Positions 48,693 to 61,327 are shown, counted from the first letter of the stretch. The stretch is 64,000 nucleotides of DNA from Notolepis coatsorum (GCA_963971535.1 OZ020590.1:152066034-152130033); one strand, 5' to 3'. The notes: a model not told the origin generated them from the letters alone. Translations and numbers: made by a program.

Positions 48693-49440
48693 GATGGATA
48701 TTCCAAACTGATTCATGTCTCTTCTTGCACGAACACACAGGCCATTCCATTCCACCGGCCCTGACGACGCCTCTGTTCCTGTCCTGTAGGGTTGATTTAC
48801 GGCGGCTGTATTTCTAGGTCTGGAGAAAGGCACACTGCGCTATAATCAAAATAGGGTTAAAGGCAGACATGCCTACCCTCACCTGATCTACACAAAGCGC
48901 TGAAAGACTAGTTCTTCTCTCTGCTGAATTCATCGGACCGTACTTCCTTGACGTGGAAGACTTGAAGCCTCTGATCTTTACTAAATGTTCCACCGTTGAC
49001 TAAAAACACAACATTCAATATTCTTACTGTCTTTTACTATTATGTGCTATGCTACTATGCCTATACTACTACCCACTATGCTAATGTCTATACTACTATC
49101 TATTATGTGCTATGCTACTATGCCTATACTACTACCTACTATGCTAATATGTCTATACTACTATCTACTATGTACTATGCTACTATGCCTATACTACTAC
49201 CCACTATGCTAATATGTCTATACTACTACCTACTATGCTACTATGTCTATACTACTACCTACTATGCTAATATCTTTATACTACTATGCACTCAGAGTGT
49301 AGCACTCAAGTTCGGGCACTGCTAGACAAACAATACCACTTAACCTTAGCTAACAGTGGTGTACCCCTCCTGCGGACTTGTAAAGTGGCTTTGGATAAAA
49401 GCTTCAGCTACAGTAAATGACTAAATTTACTCCTTAAAAT
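48693..49440 (+). mobile_element. L2-like LINE 3' region with internal tandem repeat
   Basis: From about 48960 (ttccaccgttgactaaaaac) the sequence parallels the 3' region of the LINE at 45893-46315. It ends gcggacttgtaaagtggctt then tggataaaagcttcagct. A 27-31 bp repeat of tatactactacctactatgc expanded inside it at 49060-49290. 48693-48960 is unassigned intron. Confidence 0.65.
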
Positions 49441-49751
49441 GGGACCGCTACCAAGGAGGGAGGAATCTCTTGGCAAAATAAAAAGGTCACCTTTACAATC
49501 TTGACGCTTTCAGCCTTTGAAGTGCAGACAAAATGTAACAATTGATTCTGATGGATGTTTGTGAAATGACTTGTTTGTTTTCTCAACATTTGAGTCAATT
49601 ATGTGTGCTTTTCCAAGGCTAATGTACTGTAGATGCCCTTTACTTTGATGAGAGAGAGTATACAGTAGCTAGATTATAGTGTCATCTGAGATTCCCATCC
49701 TTAAATTAGAATCTAGTCTGTTTCTGGCTACAGTTGTCCACATTCCTCTCC
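49441..49751. other. Intron, nothing recognised
   Basis: Unique-looking intron. Confidence 0.4.
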
Positions 49752-50568
49752 CTAGTGATCTACTGAGGACTGGTAGTGGCTGATGCCTCTCTCTAGTGAT
49801 CTACTGAGGACTGGTAGTGGCTGATGCCTCTCTCTAGTGATCTACTGAGGACTGGTAGTGGCTGATGCCTCTCTCTAGTGATCTACTGAGGACTGGTAGT
49901 GGCTGATGCCTCTCTCTAGTGATCTACTGAGGACTGGTAGTGGCTGAAGCCTCTCTAGTGATCTACTGAGGACTGGTAGTGGCTGAAGCCTCTCTAGTGA
50001 TCTACTGAGGACTGGTAGTGGCTGAAGCCTCTCTCTAGTGATCTACTGAGGACTGGTAGTGGCTGAAGCCTCTCTCTAGTGATCTACTGAGGACTGGTAG
50101 TGGCTGAAGCCTCTCTCTAGTGATCTACTGAGGACTGGTAGTGGCTGAAGCCTCTCTCTATTGATCTACTGAAGACTGGTAGTGTCTGAAGCCTCTCTCT
50201 AGTGATCTACTGAGGACTGGTAGTAGCTGAAGGCGAAGCCTCTCTCTAGTGATCTACTGAGGACTGGTAGTAGCTGAAGCCTCTCTCTAGTGATCTACTG
50301 AGGACTGGTAGTGGCTGAAGCCTCTCTCTAGTGATCTACTGAGGACTGGTAAGTGGCTGAAGCCTCTCTCTAGTGATCTACTGAGGACTGGTAGTGGCTG
50401 ATGCCTCTCCCTAGTGATCTACTGAGGACTGGTAGTGGCTGAAGCCTCTCCCTAGTGATCTACTGAGGACTGGTAGTGGCTGAAGCCTCTCTCTAGTGAT
50501 CTACTGAGGACTGGTAGTGGCTGAAGCCTCTCTCTAGTGATCTACTGAGGACTGGTAAGTGGCTGAAG
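49752..50568. repeat. Minisatellite, about 40-bp unit, 20 copies
   Basis: Unit ctctctctagtgatctactg then aggactggtagtggctgaag. The left five units have ctgatgcc and most others ctgaagcc. Confidence 0.97.
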
Positions 50569-51302
50569 CCCACCTGCTGTGCCGACACGGCTCTGTGTCT
50601 CATCATCCCCATCTCATCTATATTTCATCATGATGCGGCCGGTCGCTGGGCTTTAGCTGGCAACCCATCAGCATAATCATTCCCCCCTTTATGAATTATC
50701 CATTCGCATTCATATGCTTCATTTCAACAGACCTGGCTCTGCTGGTCTGGGAGAGACGTTTTAAACGTTTTGTTGTTTTGGGCTTTACTTTCTGTCTTCT
50801 TCTTTTTGTGTCTCGTGTGGAGGGGATGTGTATAAGTACCTGTTATTTTAACCCTGCCTTTTTATTAATATTTAATGAAAACTAGTAAGGGAAAGCTGTG
50901 ACGTAGGGTATTTCTCTCTTTAAGTAGAACTATTCGATTACCAAGCATATCTTACCTACATTGAAATGTTTTTTTTACTAACTTTAAATAAAGTGTGTAC
51001 TGTGCTGCTGTATTATCTAGAAAAGACAGATTTTGGATTGGAACTCAGTATTGGCAGATAATCTATTAAATTACTCATGGGATCAGGGTTAAAAAAAAAG
51101 CTTGATTGGGATTAGATTGATCTCCAGAGATTATGTTGTTGTCAACAAGGTTGTTAAAAATATCAAAATATATACTGTAGATAACGGATAATATTACCGG
51201 TAAGTATGATTTCAAACAAAGCTCCTAGAGAGGTGGGCTTGTGACCAGACCGGCTTGCAGAATCTGTGCGGGGTGATGGATGAATAATGCTCTCTCACCC
51301 AG
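50569..51302. other. Intron, nothing recognised
   Basis: Mostly unique AT-rich sequence upstream of the second exon's flanking minisatellite. No gene is seen. Confidence 0.45.
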
Positions 51303-51605
51303 CAGCTCCTAGTGGTCAACAGTGTCAGACTGTGGTTTGTACTGGGCAGCTCCTAGTGGTCAACAGTGTCAGACTGGTTGTACTGGGCAGCTCCTAGTGG
51401 TCAACAGTGTCAGACTGTGGTTGTACTGGGCAGCTCCTAGTGGTCAACAGTGTCAGACTGTGGTTGTACTGGGCAGCTCCTTGTGGTCAACAGTGTCAGA
51501 CTGGTTGTACTGGGCAGCTCCTAGTGGTCAACAGTGTCAGACTGTGGTTGTACTGGGCAGCTCCTATTGGTCAACAGTGTCAGACTGGGTTTTACTGGGA
51601 AGCTC
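51303..51605. repeat. Minisatellite, 40-45 bp unit, 7 copies
   Basis: Unit ttgtactgggcagctcctag then tggtcaacagtgtcagactg. It ends about 100 nt before the exon at 51709. Confidence 0.95.
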
Positions 51606-51708
51606 CCAGGTGTGAATGTGTGTAAATGTGAGTTTGAACCTACCCTGGTAAATAAAGGTTAGAAAAATTTCTCTAATGTCTCTCTTTCTCTCTCTCTCTC
51701 TCTTCCAG

Positions 51709-51795
51709 TTATCCCTTGGGGATGAACAGAGCGAGGTAACGAGGAATGGCTATGAGTCCAAGGAGTTGGTGTACTTGGTCCAAATCTACTGCCAG
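51709..51795 (+). CDS. arhgap32: ARHGAP32 exon, PX domain beta-strand part (87 nt)
   Basis: The exon follows a (TC)-rich tract ending tcttccag and is followed by donor CAG/gtgaga. It encodes 29 codons in phase 0 at both ends, LSLGDEQSEVTRNGY... to ...VYLVQIYCQ. ARHGAP32 orthologues have the same layout (LSLxEEQNEV...SKELVYLVQIxCQ), and the frame continues that of the exon at 2047-2131. It supplies an early strand of the PX fold. The exon is 87 nt, so skipping would keep the frame but delete part of PX. A 43- to 45-bp minisatellite ends about 100 nt upstream and an (ACTC)n tract begins about 38 nt downstream. A LINE-free, unique stretch of only about 230 nt surrounds the exon. Confidence 0.95.
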
Positions 51796-51832
51796 GTGAG
51801 ATGGAGGAACCACTAACGCATCATGTTGCAAC

Positions 51833-51924
51833 TCACTCACTCACTCACTCACTCACTCACTCACTCACTCACTCACTCACTCACTCACTCACCCACTCAC
51901 CCACGCACTCACTCACTCACTCAG
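51833..51924. repeat. (ACTC)n microsatellite after the second exon
   Basis: About 22 near-perfect ACTC repeats starting about 38 nt after the donor of the exon at 51709-51795. Confidence 0.96.
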
Positions 51925-52544
51925 TTTCCCACCTGGGATAATAAAGCACTGAACTGACTGGAAACAGCCCCCCCCCCCCCCCCCACACACACACACAAAC
52001 AGGACTAGGTCCATTCTAGGCACTTACTCCTGCCATTACTGCTGTGAAGCACTTTGGGCTGCTATACAAATAAAGTGTATTATTATTATTATTGAGCAAG
52101 GCACTGGCATTAAAAGCAGAGTTGGTCTCTAGGCGCTGTACTGTGGCTCCACTGCACGTGAGCAGGTTGGCTGGTCTTTAAAATAATAATAAAATAAAGC
52201 TGAATGACAGTTGGACAAGGTCCTAGTCACATAGTTAATTAATTCTATGGATATGACTACATTTTGAGGGTTGTTGGCAAACGATTATTATTACTTTGGG
52301 ACATAAAACGGCCGTCAACATTCCCTGGCTTGTTCCCTCATTCCTTTATGCTGGTGTCTTTGAGACAGCAGCTGCTAGCACCAACCATCTGAGGATGGCT
52401 TGAGGAGAGAGCGTTCTCCTTTTTCTAGTCTTTTCTTTCATTGGCAAAAGGAGGTAGAGTCTATTTTTCTTGGCAGAAGGAGGTAGAAACTAGGGGCTAG
52501 ATCCACAAAGAATGGATTGCACGGAGCAAGTTGCACCCTTACTT
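51925..52544. other. Intron with repeat-tail fragments
   Basis: A C16 run lies at 51968-51983. 52020-52095 (gctgtgaagcactttgggct then gctatacaaataaagtgt) resembles the 3' tail of a common fish retroposon. The rest is unassigned. Confidence 0.4.
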
Positions 52545-52700
52545 AAAATGCATTATGAATTGAAAATGGGGGACCCTGATGTAAAACAAGACGAAAGTCT
52601 TTCTCTGGTCTGCATCCCCTTAACAATTGTGTGTATTGAGCCGTACTGTATTGTACCCATTCTGCAATCTGTTAATAACATTTTTATTCAATCAATCACC
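52545..52700 (+). mobile_element. LINE 3' end (L2/Rex1-like), plus strand
   Basis: tatgaattgaaaatggggga, ctgcatccccttaacaattg and gagccgtactgtattgtacc are followed by aacatttttattcaatcaat. It is the same family as 17555-17699. Confidence 0.85.
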
Positions 52701-53391
52701 GTGCAGATTGATTGATTGAATGAAAATTTTATTGTATGGTCATGAAATTGTTATTCAATTTAGCTCTAAGTGGTATTAAAAAGTCTTCAATTGAACCTGT
52801 ATTTACTAAGTATCTTCTAGGTTCATGGTGCCAAATCGTTTTTGCTTTTGATTTATGATGTCATAATAAGATAGAATAATTCATATAAAATAATCTTAAC
52901 TAATTGCAGGCTCTGCAAATGTAAACAACCCCCCCCCCCCCCCCCCCCCCCCCCGCCCAACCCAAAACTACACGGTGCACCTTTTATAGTGTGCATTTTC
53001 TTAAATTGAAATACATCTCCGGTCAAAAACCTGGCTTGTGTGTCCTGGAAAAAAGGTTTTTGGAGCTGGTGGGATTTCCTGCTGGGATAAATGACTGACC
53101 TGGTGTGTTGTGTTTGTTTCTAGATCCAGGATGGAACACACACACACACACGGATACACACACACGCATACACATGTGATGTGGAACACACACAGTAGCT
53201 TTGCCCCACTTTTCTCCAGTGACATACTTGATTCTGGCTTCAGGCATTTCCCCTCCAGATCATATTCTATTTCACGACCTCGGCGATGCCAGGGAAACAT
53301 GTGGCTCTGTGCTTGGAAATTCCACCTCTCTCTGCAACTGTTGGAAAAGAGAGCTAGACCTGCAGCAAAACTCATAAAAGACCTGGCAGAG
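52701..53391. other. Intron, nothing recognised
   Basis: Contains a C27 run at about 52929-52955 and short (CA)n runs at 53138-53170. No exon or element end was recognised. Confidence 0.45.
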
Positions 53392-55035
53392 AGCAGTGAG
53401 CTGACCCTTATACTAACATAGAGCTGACTCTTATACTAACATAGAGCTGTTATACTAACATAGAGCTGACCCTTATACTAACATAGAGCTGACCCTTATA
53501 CTAACATAGAGCTGACCCTTATACTAACATAGAGCTGACCCTTATACTAACATAGAGCTGACCCTTATACTAACATAGAACTGACCCTTATACTAACATA
53601 GAGCTGTTATACTAACATAGAGCTGACCCTTATACTAACATAGAGCTGACCCTTATACTAACATAGAGCTGTTATACTAACATAGAGCTGACCCTTATAC
53701 TAACATAGAGCTGACCCTTATACTAACATAGAGCAGACCCTTATACTAACATAGAGCTGACCCTTATACTAACATAGAGCTGTTATACTAACACAGAGCT
53801 GACCCTTATACTAACATAGAGCTGACCCGTATACTAACACAGAGCTGACCCTTATACTAACACAGAGCTGACCCTTATACTAAAACAGAGCTGACCCTTA
53901 TACTAACATAGAGCTGTTATACTAACATAGAGCAGACCCTTATACTAACAGAGCTGACCCTGATACTAACATAGAGCTGACCCTTATACTAACATAGAGC
54001 TGTTATACTAACATAGAGCAGACCCTTATACTAACAGAGCTGACCCTGATACTAACATAGAGCTGTTATACTAACATAGAGCAGACCCTTATACTAACAG
54101 AGCTGACCCTGATACTAACATAGAGCTGACCCTTATACTAACAGAGCTGACCCTTATACTAACACAGAGCTGTTATACTAACATAGAGCTGTTATACTAA
54201 CATAGAGCTGACCCTTATACTAACACAGAGCTGACCCTTATACTAACATAGAGCTGTTATACTAACATAGAGCTGTTATACTAACATAGAGCTGACCCTT
54301 ATACTAACATAGAGCTGTTATACTAACATAGAGCTGACCCTTATACTAACATAGAGCTGACCCTTATACTAACATAGAGCAGACCCTTATACTAACATAG
54401 AGCTGTTATACTAACATAGAGCTGACCCTTATACTAACATAGAGCTGTTATACTAACATAGAGCTGACCCCTATACTAACATAGAGCTGTTATACTAACA
54501 TAGAGCTGACCCTTATACTAACATAGAGCTGACCCTTATACTAACATAGAGCTGTTATACTAACATAGAGCTGACCCTTATACTAACATAGAGCTGTTAT
54601 ACTAACATAGAGCTGACCCTTATACTAACATAGAGCTGACCCTTATACTAACATAGAGCAGACCCTTATACTAACATAGAGCTGACCCTTATACTAACAT
54701 AGAGCTGTTATACTAACATAGAGCTGACCCTTATACTAACATAGAGCTGACCCTTATACTAACATAGAGCAGACCCTTATACTAACATAGAGCTGACCCT
54801 TATACTAACATAGAGCTGACCCTTATACTAACAGAGAGCTGACCCTTATACTAACATAGAGCTGACCCTTATACTAACATAGAGCTGACCCTTATACTAA
54901 CATAGAGCTGACCCTTATACTAACATAGAGCTGACCCTTATACTAACAGAGAGCTGACCCTTATACTAACATAGAGCTGACCCTTATACTAACAGAGAGC
55001 TGACCCTTATACTAACATAGAGCTGTCCCTGACCC
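53392..55035. repeat. Minisatellite, 19/23-bp units, about 75 copies
   Basis: Unit gagctgacccttatactaac (plus ata), with a 19-bp form lacking accc. The last unit shifts to cttatacttagaa, the unit type of the array at 55504-57670. Confidence 0.96.
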
Positions 55036-55503
55036 TTATACTTAGAAAAGAGGCCCAATACAAAACAAACTGCTAAGAGGATGCAGACCAGAAAAATACT
55101 TTTGTCTCGTTTACATCGGGGTCCCCCGTTTTCAATTCATCATGACATTTATGACATACCGAGACAAACGGATATACAGAACTGTGTAGTAAAAAGCTAT
55201 CATAAAAAATATATACATCCGAAGGGGCGTTCCACATCATTGTTGCATAATTGCTAAACGTGTTTAGTCCCTTGTTTGAGCCGAATCTGGGTTGAACATG
55301 ATTTGTGGCGCTCCCTCTGGTGTTGTAGGCGTGGAATTCACTGACCATTGGGAAGTATTTTGACATGTAATACATGGGTATCCCACTGGTGTAGTGTATC
55401 TTGTAGACCAGGCCCATTGCAAGTTGCTGTACTCTGTCGTCTACTCTAAGCCATCCTAGGTAGTCAAAATGTGCAGGGGTGAGGTGGGTTTTGTGAGTAA
55501 GGC
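55036..55503 (-). mobile_element. LINE fragment with ORF2 C-terminus (L2/Rex1-like), minus strand
   Basis: Minus-strand translation gives HFDYLGWLRVDDRVQQ, HYTSGIPMYYMSKYF, EFHAYNTRGSATNH and GLNTFSNYATMMWNA. This is the C-terminal region after reverse transcriptase in CR1/L2/Rex1-type LINEs (motif HxYxTRxS...FxxxxxxxWNxLP). It is followed by the same 3' sequence (gaattgaaaacgggggaccc) shared by six other copies in the window. It is 5'-truncated and inactive. It ties those orphan 3' ends to a LINE rather than a SINE. Confidence 0.88.
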
Positions 55504-57670
55504 CAGAGCTGACTCTTATACTTAGAACACAGAGCTGACTATTATACTTAGAACACACAGCTGACTCTTAAACGTAGAACACAGAGCTGACTCTTATACT
55601 TAGAACACAGAGCTGACTCTTATACTTAGAACACAGAGCTGACTCTTATACTTAGAACACAGAGCTGACTCTTATACTTAGAACACAGAGCTGACTCTTA
55701 TACTTAGAACACAGAGCTGTCTCTTATACTTAGAACACAGAGCTGACTCTTATACTTAGAACACAGAGCTGTCTCTTAAACTTAGAACACAGAGCTGACT
55801 CTTAAACTTAGAACACAGAGCTGATTCTTAAACTTAGAACATAGAGCTGACTCTTATACTTAGAACACAGAGCTGACTCTTAAACTTAGAACACAGAGCT
55901 GACTCTTAAACTTAGAACATAGAGCTGATTCTTATACTTAGAACACAGAGCTGACTCTTAAACTTAGAACACAGAGCTGATTCTTAAACTTAGAACATAG
56001 AGCTGACTCTTATACTTAGAACACAGAGCTGACTCTTAAACTTAGAACACAGAGCTGACTCTTATACTTAGAACACAGAGCTGACTCTTATACTTAGAAC
56101 ACAGAGCTGTCTCTTAAACTTAGAACACAGAGCTGACTCTTAAACTTAGAACATAGAGCTGACTCTTATACTTAGAACACAGAGCTGACTCTTATACTTA
56201 GAACACAGAGCTGACTCTTAAACTTAGAACACAGAGCTGACTCTTATACTTAGAACACAGAGCTGACTCTTATACTTAGAACACAGAGCTGACTCTTAAA
56301 CTTAGAACACAGAGCTGACTCTTATACTTAGAACATAGAGCTGACTCTTATACTTAGAACATAGAGCTGACTCTTAAACTTAGAACACAGAGCTGACTCT
56401 TAAACTTAGAACACAGAGCTGACTCTTATACTTAGAACACAGAGCTGACTCTTATACTTAGAACATAGAGCTGACTCTTAAACTTAGAACAGAGAGCTGA
56501 CTCTTAAACTTAGAACACAGAGCTGACTCTTATACTTAGAACACAGAGCTGACTCTTATACTTAGAACATAGAGCTGACTCTTAAACTTAGAACAGAGAG
56601 CTGACTCTTAAACTTAGAACACAGAGCTGACTCTTATACTTAGAACACAGAGCTGTCTCTTATACTTAGAACACAGAGCTGACTCTTATACTTAGAACAC
56701 AGAGCTGACTCTTATACTTAGAACACAGAGCTGACTCTTAAACTTAGAACACAGAGCTGTCTCTTATACTTAGAACACAGAGCTGACTCTTAAACTTAGA
56801 ACATAGAGCTGTCTCTTATACTTATAACACAGAGCTGACTCTTATACTTAGAACATAGAGCTGACTCTTATACTTAGAACACAGAGCTGACTCTTATACT
56901 TAGAACACAGAGCTGACTCTTATACTTAGAACACAGAGCTGACTCTTATACTTAGAACACAGAGCTGACTCTTATACTTAGAACACAGAGCTGTCTCTTA
57001 TACTTAGAACATAGAGCTGACTCTTATACTTAGAACATAGAGCTGACTCTTATACTTATAACACAGAGCTGACTCTTAAACTTAGAACAGAGAGCTGACT
57101 CTTAAACTTAGAACACAGAGCTGACTCTTATACTTAGAACACAGAGCTGTCTCTTATACTTAGAACACAGAGCTGACTCTTATACTTAGAACACAGAGCT
57201 GACTCTTATACTTAGAACATAGAGCTGACTCTTATACTTAGAACACAGAGCTGACTCTTATACTTAGAACACAGAGCTGACTCTTAAACTTAGAACTAAG
57301 AGCTAAGTCTCACACTTAGAACTAAGAGCTAAGTCTCACACTTGGAACACAGAGCTGACTCTTAAACTTAGAACTAAGAGCTAAGTCTCACACTTAGAAC
57401 TAAGAGCTAAGTCTCACACTTGGAACACAGAGCTGACTCTTAAACTTAGAACTAAGAGCTAAGTCTCACACTTAGAACTAAGAGCTAAGTCTCACACTTA
57501 GAACTAAGAGCTAAGTCTCACACTTAGAACTAAGAGCTAAGTCTCACACTTAGAACACAGAGCTACGTCTCACACTAAGAACTAAGAGCTAAGTCTCACA
57601 CTTAGAACTAAGAGCTAAGTCTCACACTTAGAACACAGAGCTACGTCTCACACTAAGAACACAGAGCTGA
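55504..57670. repeat. Minisatellite, 26-bp unit, about 83 copies
   Basis: Unit gagctgactcttatacttag then aacaca, with tata/taaa and acaca/ataga variants. The right end (57290-57660) has a distinct unit, aactaagagctaagtctcac then acttag. The unit core is related to the array at 53392-55035. Confidence 0.97.
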
Positions 57671-58885
57671 CTGACACTTGGAGAGAGGTTGAAGAGAGAA
57701 AGACACGGCGTCCACTCTGCCCTCGCAGCTTCCCTGTTACTTTACCCCCCCCCCCCCCCCCCCCCGCACGCAAGCAGGTGGGCGGTGAACCAATAGCAGT
57801 TAGCCGAGCAAGAGGGTCGAGGGGCATCTGGGAAGTAAAAACTAAAGTTACAACCCGCAGCTACCGATCGCTCCTGTTCCACAGACGACAGGAAGGAGAG
57901 TAGAGGAAACGAGGTAAGCAGGAGAAGAGTGTGAAAGTGGGGCAGGAGAGCAGGAAGAGTTCCCTAGGAGCCCCAGCGGTGAGTCTATCAGCCAACACTC
58001 TGAGTCTGCGTTAGGAACACCCCCGCCAAACCTCCCGCCACCCCCTAAACCCCCCCCCCGCCCAGCGGTGACTCTCTCAGCCAACACTTTAACGCTGCAC
58101 TAGGATCAGTGGACTGAGCGGTGCTGTGCAGTCCCGGTCGCCCCAGTTCTGGCCCCAGTACAGACCAAATCAAAGCAAAAAAATTCTCCCACCACTAGTT
58201 TTTCTGGATCTATATTTTTGAGGTTTTTGGAGATGAAAAAGAAATGTCGGATCTATGGAAACGCTTGAAAATTACGTTTATTTTGTTGTTGTTTTGTCTT
58301 TTTTTCATTTTTTTTTAAGCATAGCTGTGTTTATAATGTTGTGGCAGACCAAAGCCAAAAGGTCAAAGTGGGCTACACTGCTTGCTTTTTAATCATTACA
58401 TTTCACTATAAGCGCACAGTAAACCATTGGACGTTTTTGAATATAGAGGCTCTTTGTAATACAATTCTGCTCGAGTGATTAAGCGTGTCGGACGAGTGTC
58501 TTGAGAACAAAAGCGAAAGAGTGGAGGCTAGGAGAGGATGGGAGGGAAGGCTCACGCAAGCGAGGGACACGGGGGACGCGGGGCGAGTGAAGACGTGGGT
58601 CCGTCTCCAGGGACGAGACGAGAGGGGGAAGATGTTGACAGATATAACACAGAGACCCTAAGCTCTGGGCCTTCAGCTACATATGGCTCTCTGTTTTTAT
58701 TGGCTCGCAGTGTGGTTGTGCTGCCTCCATCAAAATTCTTGGTGTCGTCGTAATGCTTGACCCGTCTCTTCTCTTTTTAAAAATCGGAATACTACTAGAC
58801 TTCAATGGTTCTCTCAAGGACCTACATGCTGCCGTAGCCAATGTATGTGTTTAAGAAGGGATAACCCTGTCGGAGGTGTACAATC
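57671..58885. other. Unique intron, GC-rich in part
   Basis: C19 runs occur at about 57746-57764 and 58054. ggcggtgaaccaatagcag at 57781 contains a CCAAT motif, and gaaacgaggtaagcagg at 57906 contains a good GAG/gtaagc donor. 58500-58640 is purine- and CpG-rich. An alternative promoter or exon is conceivable, but no coding similarity was recognised. Confidence 0.35.
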
Positions 58886-59033
58886 TTGTAAGTAAGTAAG
58901 TATTTATAAAGCACCTTTCATACATGTCGTGTAGCTCAAAGTGCTGTACACAAACATAGGCATATATAACGATAAAAGCAATAAAGTCACAGTGATCAGT
59001 TAAGATCAATGTTTAAAAAATAGTAATAATAAC

Positions 59034-59114
<81 letters not shown>

Positions 59115-59383
59115 GTAAAAATGAAAATAACGTAAAAATGAAAACATGAAAACAGTCATTTGCTTACCAGTTTGGGAGAACAGGTCCGCACAAACATGTC
59201 CGCTCAGTAGCAAACGGAAGTGAGGACTAAACGTTCTGACGACGATTGTCGCTATGAAACTGGTCCCTAGTAGCAACACAGTTCCAGTGAAACTGTCTAG
59301 AGTTTTAGAACTCTTCTCTAAGAATTCTTAGAGGGAAATTTTTTTTTCAAAATGTACACGATCAAGGTCCTCCTGCGCTTTGG
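58886..59383. other. Interspersed-repeat tail, (AAT)n and intron
   Basis: 58890-59000 (gtatttataaagcacctttc then gctcaaagtgctgtaca) resembles a common teleost retroposon end. (AAT)n covers 59035-59113. The rest is unassigned. Confidence 0.6.
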
Positions 59384-60268
59384 GGCTGTATCTAAACCTC
59401 ACCGATGCAGCGTGCCACCATGGGCTGTATCTAAACCTCACCGATGCAGCGTGCCACCATGGGCTGTATCTAAACCTCACCGATGCAGCGTGCCACCATG
59501 GGCTGTATCTAAACCTCACCGATGCAGCGTGCCACCATGGGCTGTATCTAAACCTCACCGATGCAGCGTGCCACCATGGGCTGTATCTAAACCTCACCGA
59601 TGCAGCGTGCCACCATGGGCTGTATCTAAACCTCACCGATGCAGCGTGCCACCATGGGCTGTATCTAAACCTCACCGATGCAGCGTGCCACCATGGGCTG
59701 TATCTAAACCTCACCGATGCAGCGTGCCACCATGGGCTGTATCTAAACCTCACCGATGCAGCGTGCCACCATGGGCTGTATCTAAACCTCACCGATGCAG
59801 CGTGCCACCATGGGCTGTATCTAAACCTCACCGATGCAGCGTGCCACCATGGGCTGTATCTAAACCTCACCGATGCAGCGTGCCACCATGGGCTGTATCT
59901 AAACCTCACCGATGCAGCGTGCCACCATGGGCTGTATCTAAACCTCACCGATGCAGCGTGCCACCATGGGCTGTATCTAAACCTCACCGATGCAGCGTGC
60001 CACCATGGGCTGTATCTAAACCCCACCGATGCAGCGTGCCACAATGGTTGTATCTAAACCCCACCGATGCAGCGTGCCACCATGGCTGTATCTAAACCCC
60101 ACCGATGCAGCGTGCCACCATGGGCTGTATCTAAACCCCACCGATGCAGCGTGCCACCATGGCTGTATCTAAACCCCACCGATGCAGCGTGCCACCATGG
60201 GCTGTATCTAAACCCCACCGATGCAGCGTGCCACCATGGGCTGTATCTAAACCCCACCGATGCAGTGC
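59384..60268. repeat. Minisatellite, 39-bp unit, about 22 copies
   Basis: Unit gggctgtatctaaacctcac then cgatgcagcgtgccaccat. The first 16 or so units are essentially identical. The last six have aaacccc instead of aaacctc and some one-base deletions. The length divisible by three leaves three frames open for more than 220 codons; these are artefacts. Confidence 0.98.
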
Positions 60269-60757
60269 CGGAAGAGCCACCCGGCCTCAGCACATCTGGC
60301 CAAGCCTGGACCACATCTACCAGCATTCCTCCCCTTTTCCATCCCTCGCTCTCCTCCTCCTCGCTCTCCTCCTCCGTCAGTGACCTCATCATCAGCTCTG
60401 GTTACTTCAGATCCTGACCAGCTGCCCCACGTCTGCCTCACAGCTGCTCTCGCCTGTCACTTTATTACAGATCTGTTATCATCATCTCCTACTCTTTTCA
60501 ATGGAAAGACTCAGAAAACAGACTTTGTCTTTTTAGTTTTACACTCAAACGTCAACACGTCTGTATTTCCATCATGATGCCCCCCGGCCTCCTTTTTCTT
60601 AAGTATGAAATAAAAAATCGTACAAAAAGCCAGACGGGAGTGAAAGACAGAAAGAGATCCGCTGTCTGGAAGCCACCAGGACTTTCTTGATGCAATATAG
60701 AGCCACAGCTTGGGGACCGAGGGTTAGGAAGTGAGGCTATCCGTTACCGGAAGCAGT
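60269..60757. other. Intron, nothing recognised
   Basis: Unique-looking sequence between the 39-bp array and a SINE target duplication. The (CTCCTC)-rich patch 60340-60375 is low complexity. Confidence 0.45.
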
Positions 60758-60775
60758 AAAGAATTCACTCGTCAT

Positions 60776-61257
60776 GACGGGCGGCTACGTGGCGTAGTGG
60801 GCAAGGCGCTCGCCACGAAATGCTGGAGACGCTGGGCTCGTCAGTTCGAGCCCAGCGCTCCACATTTGCTTTCAGTTTAGCTGGTCGTCCGTACTAATAC
60901 ACATTGGCCGTATTAGGGGGTGGGAAACTGATGGGTGGGGATCGGGCGTTGTGGACAGCGACTCCTACAGGTCGGTTGGTGCGCCTGCGCAGTAGAATCA
61001 GGAAGTGTCGGGGGCAGCGTGAGCCTCCCACGCGTTACTCCTCGCCACTGAGAGATCGAGCTGCGCAGGTGAAAAGATGCGACTGCTGTTACCTCAAGTA
61101 CCGGAGGGGACTTGTGCTATGTATGACTTAGTCCACATTGCAGCCGGCTTGTGGGAGGCAAGAAACAGCGTCCGTGACAGGGGAGGGTTGAATTGGATGA
61201 TACGAAATTGGGATGGGAGAAAGATATCGAAAATGGGAGAAAAAGTGGATCAAAAAA
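60776..61257 (+). mobile_element. tRNA-derived SINE, full length, plus strand (482 bp)
   Basis: It is flanked by an 18-bp target duplication with one mismatch, aaagaattcactcgtcat (60758-60775) and aaagaattcacttgtcat (61258-61275). The A-box region is cgtggcgtagtgggcaagg, the B-box cagttcgagccc, and the end gtggatcaaaaaa. It is the near twin of the minus copy at 28084-28565. Its insertion leaves only 52 nt before the exon at 61328. Open frames of 75-99 codons that cross it are not genes. Confidence 0.94.
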
Positions 61258-61327
61258 AAAGAATTCACTTGTCATATTTTCACCTGTGTGTACTGTGCGC
61301 TCACATTCAGTTCCTCTTTTCCTCCAG

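Noticed and set aside
59328..60095. Three overlapping open frames of 225-247 codons on both strands
   Set aside because: They are translations of a 39-bp tandem repeat whose length is divisible by three; any frame without a stop in one unit stays open. No splice or start context supports a gene.
60780..60860. Functional tRNA gene
   Set aside because: A-box and B-box are present, but the sequence lacks a full cloverleaf and continues into a SINE body with an A-rich tail and target duplications.
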